DNA of 64,000 nucleotides from Parelaphostrongylus tenuis (lineage: Eukaryota; Nematoda; Chromadorea; Rhabditida; Metastrongylidae). The notes under the pieces were generated by a model. That model saw nothing but the letters and a program-made list of their open reading frames with translations, was not told the DNA's origin and searched no databases. The first letter of the stretch is position 1; each line of letters starts with the position of its first letter. Location of the stretch: the NCBI GenBank assembly GCA_019055375.1, contig JAHQIW010000153.1, forward strand, positions 124,001-188,000. Direction: 5' to 3'. The position numbers and the translations under genes are program-made. Below are positions 48,101 through 57,600 of the stretch, piece after piece.

Positions 48101-50008
48101 AGGTTGATTGCCGACAGCTCCGTAATTTCTAATGCGAAAAGAGTTATAGCAGAACAGGAGTTCCGATAATGAAATGGCTAACACGCGCTTTTGATATAGT
48201 TGAGATGAGGGTTCAATTCCCGAGTGGGTTCAAAAGTTTTGATCTTTGGATATATGTCATTATAACATCGGGATACTGCTAGAAGAGCAATAAATGTAAG
48301 ATTTCTGTGATTTTATTAGCGGCTGTGCTCATGTAATGAACGATGGTCTGCCAGCCAGCAATCTCTTATTTCAGGGTCAAGCGTTTTTCGATGAAAAAAT
48401 GCTGCCGCTTTGTCTGAACTGGCTTTGTGATCATGGTACGGTTGCCTTGAGGTCACCCTTTCTTAACGACTCGTCTTTTTTTTGTTCAAGCTGAGTTATT
48501 TGCAGTTTACGCTATAAGGGAAGCGGCTACGTCGATTCTCACTGAACTCGCGGGGAAGTTTGGTGGCGAGTGGGCGACGAAAAATCTCATGCCGAAAGTC
48601 CTGAGCTTATCAAAGGTGTGGTGGTCTTTCACTCTTCTTTCTTGTCATTCGTAAGGGAAATATTCGATTTGGGTACAGTACAAAACTCTCGGCGTTGATC
48701 AATCCCTGAGGAGGCGTCATGCATTCGACTTCATTCGTAGCATCGTAGAGGTGACTGAATGGATGCCTGGCTTTACGATAAATCTTGATGCCCTACCGCT
48801 GTATCTGGTCAATGCCGCTATCCTCCTTGGACATGTCGTATGAATGCACCAACTTCAGTGGGATAGAAGGCTTGGTGAGCTTTGAGCGCGTGATTGAATC
48901 GTCCATTGATTCACTCGGTCACGTGTGCGTCCCAAAGCCTCTCTAACCACTGCGCCATACGCGTCCTACTCGAAGTGGATATTGTTGCAATAATTTATAT
49001 GTTCACATAGTCGCTTATTTACTTCAGGATCCTAACTATCTTCATCGGATGACTTGCCTTTTTTGTTTGAATTCGCTTGCTGAGGCTGTCGGACCCGAGC
49101 AAACGGTTAAAGAGATAATACCAATAGTTAAGGAAGTATGTTACTACTTACATTACATCATTTATTATCATATGTATATAGTATTCTTTTTTTTTCTCAC
49201 GTAGCAAATTCAGCTCAGCGAGGATAACGTACCGAATGTTCGCTTCAACGTTGCTAAAGGTTTGATGAAGATTGGAAAAGTGGTGGACACAAGGTCTGTT
49301 TACAAGAGGATTGGTATGACTATTTCTTAATTATTATGCTAACGAGATTTTAAATCTCGACACTGAAGTATTTAAAATTACTCAACCACGTTATTCGAAG
49401 TACTCGCCATCAGCCTGAACACATTTCTGCCATCTCTCAGGCAACGAATCACAACCGCCTTGTTTCAGAATTTTCTGGGCTTTTTTTGTGCTACGGGATT
49501 TTCCCCACACTTGCCGCATCATGGCCTATCAACGAAGACTTCATCGCAATTGTTGCTTTACGACTACTAATGGGACGCGATTCACAGATGCCTTTGATAA
49601 CATCAATAGTGCAAAGGCTTAAGTACTTGTATCCAGACAAACAGGGTTTCGGTTATCTGCTGAGTTTTGTCATGATGCTATAGGTCATGGAGCTGCAAGT
49701 ATGGACAAATTTAGACCAATAGAAAGCCCAGAAAATTCTGCACAAAGCGGTATTGATTTGTTGCCTGAGAGGTGACAAAAATGTGTTGAGGATGATGATC
49801 CATACTTTAAATAGCGTGTTAAGCTTTTGATCATTTCTGGTCAGTGGAGCTTATGAGAAACCCTAATATATCTTGTCTAATGCGGTTACCTTTCTCCAGT
49901 ACGCTTCAAAATGAGATCAAACCGATTTTGATGAATCTATCGACCGATTCGGACTTTGATGTACGATACTTTGCGGAAGAGGCAAGAACTAGTTTGGGAT
50001 TGAATTAA
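42140..50008 (+). CDS. paa-1: PP2A 65-kDa scaffold subunit A
   Basis: Scaffold of protein phosphatase 2A that holds the catalytic C subunit and one of several B subunits; cytoplasmic and nuclear, with roles in mitosis and signalling. Exons: 42140-42338, 43927-43994, 44071-44245, 44321-44411, 45090-45168, 46115-46183, 46263-46418, 46691-46805, 46859-46953, 47496-47648, 47722-47853, 48375-48435, 48506-48615, 49028-49135, 49205-49293, 49900-50008; 602 residues, stop TAA, in phase throughout. The whole protein is tandem HEAT repeats; landmarks are [18 protein letters not shown] at the start, [63 protein letters not shown] and [19 protein letters not shown]. Human and C. elegans forms are 589-590 residues; the extra length is mostly the N-terminus before [10 protein letters not shown]. 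Two ATGs are adjacent at the start. The intron after exon 9 uses a GC donor. Repeats fill several introns. Confidence 0.95.
42507..42661. repeat. fold-back MITE family FB-C, copy 4
   Basis: TAACCCTTCCGGACTCATGG, ACCCAACCCTCTGCATCTCT on the left; GGACGCGGAGGGTTGGGTTC and TTCTTGAAAGGGTTTA on the right. Best-preserved ends of the family. Located in paa-1 intron 1. Confidence 0.8.
42977..43275. repeat. MITE family FB-D, copy 3
   Basis: Left end TTAGCTACTAAAGTTCTGTC; right end the complement of CAACTTCGTGTTAGTGGCTAA. The inner pair is CTAACGTTTCGACGCGTTTC facing AGTTGTCGAAACGTTCGCC. 299 bp; located in paa-1 intron 1. Confidence 0.75.
43443..43453 (+). repeat. poly-G run
   Basis: Long uninterrupted G tract in paa-1 intron 1. 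A second, longer run lies near 43,717-43,728 in the same intron. Confidence 0.7.
44863..44940 (+). repeat. MITE family FB-D fragment
   Basis: TATGAAGAAGTGAAACCGCC, CGAAGCGTTAGCTTATCGAG and CATTTTCGTGTTT resemble the right end of the family; the left end is missing. Located in paa-1 intron 4. Confidence 0.35.
45697..45870 (+). repeat. tRNA-derived SINE family 3
   Basis: AGTGTATCGCAGTGGCTACTA (A box), CAAGGGTTCGATCCCCACTC (B box), GGGAACGCCTTAGCTTAGAG and GGAGAATCGTCTCGACCAG (family body). Located in paa-1 intron 5. Confidence 0.65.
46206..46219 (+). repeat. poly-G run in a 79-bp paa-1 intron
   Basis: A run of about 13 G with a following GGGTGAGGTGGG occupies the middle of the short intron between exons 6 and 7 (46,184-46,262). 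Confidence 0.7.
47036..47460. repeat. mirror-image tRNA-like element, copy 2
   Basis: A minus-strand tRNA-like head (plus-strand text GTTGAACTCATGATCGACTC, ACTACCACTACACCACAGGG) faces a plus-strand head (GGTGGAGTAGTGGTAGCACG, GTCAGCTCCCAACTGAGGTC). Outer ends match as GTATGCAAAACATTC against GAATGTTTTGTATACC. Located in paa-1 intron 9. Confidence 0.65.
47925..48297. repeat. mirror-image tRNA-like element, copy 3
   Basis: A minus-strand head (AACTCGCGTTTCGCTCATAC, TGCTAGGACTACACCACTG) faces a plus-strand head (GAGTTCCGATAATGAAATGG, GGGTTCAATTCCCGAGTGGG). The spacer has CCCAGCTGTCAGTTTAAG against a GACAGCTCC segment. Located in paa-1 intron 11. Confidence 0.65.
48676..48967 (-). repeat. tRNA-derived SINE family 1
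   Basis: Minus strand: GACGCGTATGGCGCAGTGG then TTAGAGAGGCTTTG (A box), B box region around GATTCAATCACGCGCTCAAA, body CATGTCCAAGGAGGATAGCG, tail CTCAGGGATTGATCAACGCC. Located in paa-1 intron 13. Confidence 0.75.
49340..49885. mobile_element. mariner-type remnant as inverted duplication
   Basis: The minus strand from about 49,465 down encodes [17 protein letters not shown], the usual C-terminal end of a mariner-family transposase. The plus strand near 49,760-49,815 encodes the same end again, LLPER, a stop, [12 protein letters not shown]. Both halves point outward to their respective ends, so the element is two copies of the transposase 3' end joined head-to-head. It carries stops and lacks the rest of the gene. 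Located in paa-1 intron 15. Confidence 0.65.
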
Positions 50009-50200
50009 AACATTTGTAAACTTTAATGTATTCTTATGACTGGACTATTTCTCATTCAATGAATTCCTTGGAGAATTTTCGCTTTGACATCTCGCTAACA
50101 AAATAATGACTCCTTATCTGACTGACTTTTTGTTAATGAATACATTCTGAGCCGTTTGTTTGGTATGATTGCTTTTTCTCCTACAATGAAGTGTAAACTG

Positions 50201-50206
50201 AATAAA
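50201..50206 (+). terminator. paa-1 polyadenylation signal
   Basis: AATAAA 193 nt after the paa-1 stop codon, at a usual 3' UTR distance for nematode genes. Confidence 0.65.
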
Positions 50207-50486
50207 ACTTCCGCTTCTTCAGATGTTGTGGTAGATATTTTAGGTAAACTTTTCGTATATCGTTCTCTAAAGCGCTTGTCCTAAGTGTATGTATACCTAT
50301 ATTTTTAATAGAAATTTTTGCTCATTCATAAGATATTGCTCAAAAATATCTCGCTCTCGGTCTTCTAGAGAAATCGGTATCACTGACTGGAATGTCACCG
50401 ATTACTACAAGGTGTCGACTTGCTGACCGCCAGTATGAGCGTCGTTAGAGCAAGCGTTCGCCATGGGCAACGATCGTAAAGAAAAC

Positions 50487-50694
50487 AATTACGGCTGGAT
50501 CTCCAGGCGTTGATCAATCCCTGAGTGATGCGCCATGCACTGGTGATCATCTGGGACCGTTTGAGATACAAGTCTAGTACCAATCAACCGACCCCGGACT
50601 AATGGAAGGCTTGGTGAGCTTCGATAGCGAAGTAGAACCGTCGCAAAGGTGAGCGTTGCGGAGCATTCTTACCATTCAGCCACACACGCTCACG
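50487..50694 (-). repeat. tRNA-derived SINE family 1, shortened
   Basis: Plus-strand text shows the tail (CAGGCGTTGATCAATCCCTG, GATGCGCCATGCACTGG) and the head end (AGCATTCTTACCATTCAGCC, ACACACGCTCAC). The middle is deleted. Lies just downstream of paa-1. Confidence 0.6.
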
Positions 50695-51631
50695 CAAGAG
50701 AAACGAAAGGAAACTACACTGGAAAACGAATTCATGAGAATATGCCGTTAGAGTGCACTAATAATTACTAAGCGTATGTGCACTGTCAGCAAAAGATTTT
50801 GGATCGAGATAGTCGAAAATCACAAATCAACACAGATATTACTCTTCATTAGCTATTATGTAAACTTAGAGACAATACAAATTGTGAATGATAAATAAAA
50901 TGACCTAACTGAACCTGCTATTTATTTGATAGTGTCACGCTTTCAACGGCGGACAGATCACGCATTTGGGCACCCCGTTGCGATGTCAGCATATCACACA
51001 TGCCATATCGCTGCTATCGAATATGTGAAATATCATATACACATTAAATTTCCAGTGCTACATTCAGTTGAGAAGCACCTAGAAAAACCCGTTAATGTAG
51101 AACCCAATAAAACACAGTGGGCGATTTGTACCATAACCGAGCAGCACATATGAGAGGAAAGAGAGAGAGATGATCGAGTGCTTAGTTTGAAAACGATAGG
51201 CGTTGATGATGATGATGATAATGATGATGATGATATGTCTCAACTTTAGAACAATGTTTGTAGCACGGTTGATGAAGTAAATGTCATAACACTGAACATG
51301 AGGACAAAGGAAAAATACTGTACAGAAATTGATAGCGCGAGATAGTAGTCTCGGAAATGTCGATATTAAAGCCGAGATCATCATAAAAAAATGTGAGTGC
51401 AAAAGAAAGAGCAATGCTCACAATTTAAGGAAGCAGTGTACGACTTCATAGCAGAAAAAACTCAACTAAGAAAGAAGCAAAATTGATAGAAATATGAAGT
51501 AGTTTAGTGCTAAGTCTATATAACCGGGTCTATATCTACAGGAATCGGGTCTATAGACCATATTTAAGTTATAAACGATCTGAGATAGATGAAAGAAACG
51601 TTCTAACTGTTTGGGGGTAAAAAGTTTAGTA
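50695..51631. other. gap between convergent paa-1 and MED13
   Basis: AT-rich. AATAAA on the minus strand lies at 50,921-50,926, about 700 bp past the MED13 stop, and may serve it. A (GAT)n microsatellite sits at about 51,205-51,236. No gene recognised. Confidence 0.45.
51205..51236. repeat. GAT microsatellite
   Basis: Nine or ten GAT units with one AAT interruption. Confidence 0.8.
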
Positions 51632-54600
51632 TTACATTATGAGGCGAGCTACTGAATGGTATAGTCGGTTGAGCGCTTGCATATGAATAGGAAGACAACT
51701 TCGGCGTTCTCCTGACACCACGTCGATATTTAGCCACGAAAGAGCGTTATACGTTTCGAGCACATGTCTAAAACGAAGAGATTACTAAGTTTGATATATT
51801 TAAAACGGCTCATGTAATGAGGTTTATGTACTTTACCTTAGAACTTCATCCGTTCGGGTGCTATCCAGAGCATGCGCGCTTTCTTTCTCTTGCTTATCAC
51901 CAGCTGCCGCTTTTCCTTGCAAAAACTCGTCACCCTGTAAAAGAAATAAGAACTTAAAATCAAATGATGAGCAGTTACAGCAGCGTCAAAATTACCTGAT
52001 GAACAAGAGGAACATTGATATGCAGTGATGACTTGAGATGAACAGGGGTACGATTTTTCGCACTCGGGCAACTTGTCCAAAACCAATCCGGTACATCAGC
52101 TGCAGGAGCTGTGGACACGTAGAAACCAGTTGCTAGTGGTTGATTCTCCATGGATACATCTGTAATAACCAGATAACAGTGAAAAAGTGAAAAATTATCC
52201 AAAAATGCAATGTAAATTGTGAAGAAAATCAAACCTGCAGTATTTTCGGAGAAGAAGGAATTGCCAGTGGTACGGAAGTTAGTACCCTGTTGTGGTGGTC
52301 CCAGGTTATCCTAAAATCAGCATTGGAAGATTAGACTTGTCTCTCAGAAAAAGCAGAGATAAAAATCGAACCATGCAGATACTAGACAGGAAATCATCTC
52401 CAAGATCATTTCCATCCTGCGGTATATCCATATCAGAGAAATCCCAGTCATCCTCTCCTACAGCATGCTGATCAGTTGAACCTAGCTGAAACAGATTGAA
52501 TGATGTGAGAAAATAGAGATAATCTGAAGAAAACATTCTTATGATGTAATACAGTATAAAGTAATCTACCTGAATATCTGCACTTGTAGGAAATACCATA
52601 ATGTGTGTAATGCTCGTATCGTCTGGTGCTGCGGAGCGAGGTTTCTTGCTGAAATGCTAGTATTACTTGATAAAGTTCAATTCGCAACCATCTTTTTGGG
52701 AAAAGAAAGCCGAAGTGATCAACCTGTAAGCATCCATACATGTGAAGCCAGGAAACATGCGCAGATACGGTTCGGGTTCTGTCGAAACCAGGCAAGCCGA
52801 TAGTATGCTAGGTGTTCCTGTACAACCTGGCATCTGAGCACAAGCAGTACACACTTCCTTCAGTCGGGCTGAGTGGCGCTTAAGAGCCGTTTTATTTAAT
52901 AAGTAGGTCCAAGCTGAAAAGAATACTATCAGAGAGATCACCAATGTTTAGGTAGGGGAAAGGGCTTTCAGGAAAACTAAGGACTCTAGACGAATTTGGA
53001 ATGAGAAAACCTCCACGTTAAGACGCTAATTTCGAGTGTCCCCATAGTATGACCCTTTAGCGTTTTTCGAACCCAAAATATTGTCAGCAGAGGAGGCACT
53101 GTGTTATTAAATGGAATGGAAAAGAAGAACAGATAAAGATAAAACTCACATAGGCGTCAAAACATTCATTCATAGCTCAAAAAAAATTTTTCACGGCTGA
53201 TAATCGAAAGCAAAACTATACCTCTGAATTCACCGTGGCCAATGCGTCCTAAACGACCTATAACAAGTCTCCAGTTACGTGTCTCCATGGATAGAATTCC
53301 TAATATATACGTCCACAAACGGCCCATTGCATCAAGAATCTGTGTTTGTTGGCGATATTTGTATATACTAAAATAGAGATATGAGTACATATAAAGATGA
53401 CACTACTCTTATTCATACTCTCTAAGTATACTATTATACGTTCAACATACTGGTGATCATGCCGAGTGCGTAAGTTTATCAAGCAGTTATCGTTAAGGCG
53501 ACCTAGGGAATCAGTAACAGTGACGCATAACCAGTCTGATCCAGCCAAACAATACGTGACATATAGTACCTAAATTAGAAATAAATCATAAAAAAAATCC
53601 TTTCTGTTCAAAAGTCACAACTCTACCTGCTCATCAGAAGACTGCAAAATTCTGCCATTTTCATACTTCTGGTAAAGCAACGGTGGTGGAGCCAGGTGGT
53701 AAGGGTTGGATGGTACCTAACAGATGAATGTGATAATTCCACAGGGAACGGACCAATATAAAAAAATACCTTGTAGAAGACAGTTGTTCCACTTCTTTCC
53801 CATTCATCTAAAGAGTCAAGTAAACTACTTCCTGGACCAAATTTTGTCATACATCTCGCTTGTACGCTCTTGATGCAATCAGCTGTTAGTACTCTAGGCT
53901 GACTATATACGGAGAGAACGGTGGCCTGAATAATACAAGAAAACAAATTTCAAAAAAACTAGTCGTTCCTTGTTATAAAGTTTCAAGTAATGACGAGCAT
54001 CCCAATATCAATACAGAAATGTGAATGAGCTATTTAGAGGGCTTGTAACTAGGAACTATAAAATGGAAAGCTACTGAAGCAAAATTTGGAAGACTTATAG
54101 ATTATTGGTGATAAGAAAACAACTCAAAGTAGAGATCAACACAAAACAAGGAAAAGTTACCCTTAATGACTCTACAGCAACACAGTCCACTTGTTCGCGT
54201 TCATTACCACCTGAAGAGGAATACATTCTAATACATCTCTAATTCCTTCTGCTGGTACAACATTATTAAATGCTAACAGCACCAATAGGTTTAACGAAAA
54301 TCATATGAGAATGGGAATATAAAAGATACTCAGCTCAAATTATATAGATTGCTGATAGAATGTTTTGAGCCTTTCAGAGGTTTGGTATGCTAATGATATA
54401 CGCACGTTTATTAGTAGTAGGAGTGGCCGTAAGGTACGTAGTATTGATGAGGCGTTTCAAACCGTCAAAACGTATGCACACCACTAGCCTACCAAAACCT
54501 TTGAAAGGTTAAAAAACACTCTATCAGACTCTATCGAATTTTTAGCGAGGTCTCAAATATAGTCGATCAAGAAATATTGATTACGACTTTCAAACTGTTT

Positions 54601-57600
54601 TGAACCACTGTCACTAAAAATCTTACCACTATTCTCGAGCAAACTCTGTGATATTCCGCTTTCATTTGTATAGTCTGGGAGACAACCTAGTAGATCGGTA
54701 ACCTTGAAAAATACATTTCAACCAAACGAAAAAAAAATAAGGACTGATGAGAACACAATACACAAAAGTAACAACCAGAAACACTCACCTGCTCCATAGG
54801 TACGATTTCCAATTGAAGTTGAGTGCGTCTATATGCTGGTAGCCTTAAGCAAACGGTATTAAATGCTCGCATTACTGCTAATGTTGCGACTCGAGTGAAT
54901 AGCGCACATCGATATTCAGTACCCCATGTGAATGGATTGAACTGAAAAAACAAGCTTTTAATAACGAAGACTCTAAATATGCTGGAGTAAAAATAAAATT
55001 ACCCACCACATAGATAACTATCACATGAGGCAGAGTACCAGGATCATCTACTGGAACATCTTCTGGCTCTAATGGAGGTTCCGTAGGTGGTGGTTCAGGC
55101 GGCACGACTGAGCCTCCTTGCTCAGCTGCACCTAAACTTAAGAATTTGGATAGTAAGAATTTATAAACTACTGTCGAATGTTACAAGAAGAAGCAACTTC
55201 ACCTGTGAACACATCGATATATTCAATTATGCTGAATGATATGCAAAACTTTGAACCTTAGGTCAGAGTTGAACCCGCGTCTCACTTTTTTCGAGGGTGC
55301 GTACCAGTGACGGCAGAACAAGAGCCGCGGCAGCACAGTAGTTTCGTAGCACACGCCCACGGAAGGGGCAAGATGTGGGTTGAACTCTCATCCAAAGTTC
55401 AAAGTTCTGCCTACTACTGGACATTATTGGATATACAGCTATAACATCACACCACCGCTTAGAAAGCGGTTAAATAAAGATTTCTGGTCAGTTAAACAAA
55501 ATTTACGCACTTTCAGCCAAACGCTGCTCCACTGCGAGCGCAATGGCAGCCGCTGACGCTCTCTTCGCACGCCAATCCAATGCTAGTGTTTCTCGGAAAG
55601 CCGCTCTCTCGAACAGATCATCACGTTCAGTTACCAACTGGAGAACGTTCTCCTCCATTTGCTGGGTGAAAAGCTAAAATAGAGACTATCAAAACTGTTC
55701 AGAAACCGCTTTTCGGAAGAGAATTCAAACGCCCATCCCACAATTTACAAGTAAACAAACCCGAAGTTTGGTCATGAATGCCTTGTTGTCGACATATCTC
55801 CCAACAAGATTTAGGAAATCAAGCGTTGTCGTCTCCGTTGGATATTTTCCACTCTGTGTTCGACACCCTACACGAACACACCCATCTCGCCCGTCAACGC
55901 CCGTTGGCCAAGCGATATGCCTACCAAGTCGCATTCGCTCATACATTCTAAAACATAAACTATTACGTAGTCTACGGACACTTGAACTGCAAGATGGTAA
56001 AGGGGTGAAAAAAAGGCTTACTGGCTTAGCTGTTCCATATATTTCACGGCCATAGTGCAAATTTCAGCACTATCCGGAACGACAGTGAGATATAAAACAT
56101 CCTTGGGCTGATCGATTGGTCCAAGAGAGAGGTGCTCCCAGTGCCGAACAACCTATCAAGATAAACAACGAAAACTTAGTTGCCTTGCATAGGATGTGTT
56201 CACATTAGAACAGCTTGCCTTACACAGAATATCTCGAACCAGTAAAAGCGTCATAGAATATTTTCACTGCATTTTGAGTGAATGAACGTTTTTAGGAAAT
56301 GCAGGATCAACACTCACGTGTGGAGCTGCTCTGATTGCATCTTTTTCAGCGGCAATATTGATGTAAGGAATTGGCTCTGGTGAGCTGATATCGTCATCAA
56401 GGATTGGTGAACATGACTTTGGTTGACTCTTGTTTGTTAATGCTCGCCATGACAGCGGGCCTTCAACGATGTTACCAGAAACGCTATGCATGCACCTAGA
56501 ATTTATTTTCGCAGGATAAATAGTTGAAAAACCTAAATTACAAGAAGGGACGTATATAACTGACCGAACAACGCGCAGAGCTCGTTCTAGAATAGGTCCA
56601 ATATCGGAGAGTAAACCTCGCCACTCAGCTTCTTTGGGATCTCGTACTTCATTCGCGACCTAGTTTTATTATAATAGAAGCAATATGTTCTTCAAACATG
56701 ACAGAAGTTGACAGGAAAAATCTATTACCTGTAAGCCCCATGGATGGAAAAACTGCAAGATGGGTTGGTTGGTACTTCGCGACCGGTTACCACTAACTGA
56801 AATCATCATCAAAACTTTTACAATGTGATAGTATTGAGTGCACTTCATCGAAGAACCTTTCTTTTTGTAATGATAGGTAGACAATAAATTGAGAGATAGC
56901 TCACTTCTTGCCATTTCAGCAGCCGAATTACCAATGAGCATGAGTTCAGTGGCGTCTACTTGTGATAGAACGTACTCCGAGTTACTTGAAGCATCAAAAC
57001 TAACTTCTTGAGCCTAAATTTTCTTAATGAATGCCACATCAAAGTGATGGATGGTACAAAATAAAAATGAACCTTGATAGCTTTATCAGCCTGCTCAACA
57101 AAATGGGCAATTTGATGAACCATACGACCCATATTATGCTGCTGGCACATGATTCGCAGTAAGTCAAGCATATTAACATCTGTTGAGCTTGTTGAATCAA
57201 ACCTGAAAACAATTTTCAGTAAGTCGCTTCTGCGTTCACTATTTCAAAAAATTGATCTCCTGATGATTGAGAAGATGGCTGCAGAACGGAAAGAAAGACT
57301 AACCATATCTGACTACTAGCTTGAAGGCCAACTTCTGCACCTAACCCATTAACAGGAGCCACAGAATGTTCTATAGCGGTTGCTTCTCGCGAATCTTCAG
57401 GAAATAGTCCAGAACACAGGGAGAGATAGCGATGTCGAACAGCACTAAAAGAAAAATAAAATCTGCATGACATCTGTAAAAACACATCTGGCAGTGGTGT
57501 AGGTATTCTACACTTGTCTATCAATCTACTGCTCTGAATTAACCAAATTCTATGTGCCTCCGCCATAATACATCGGTAGGTCTATAAAAGTCGACTAAAT

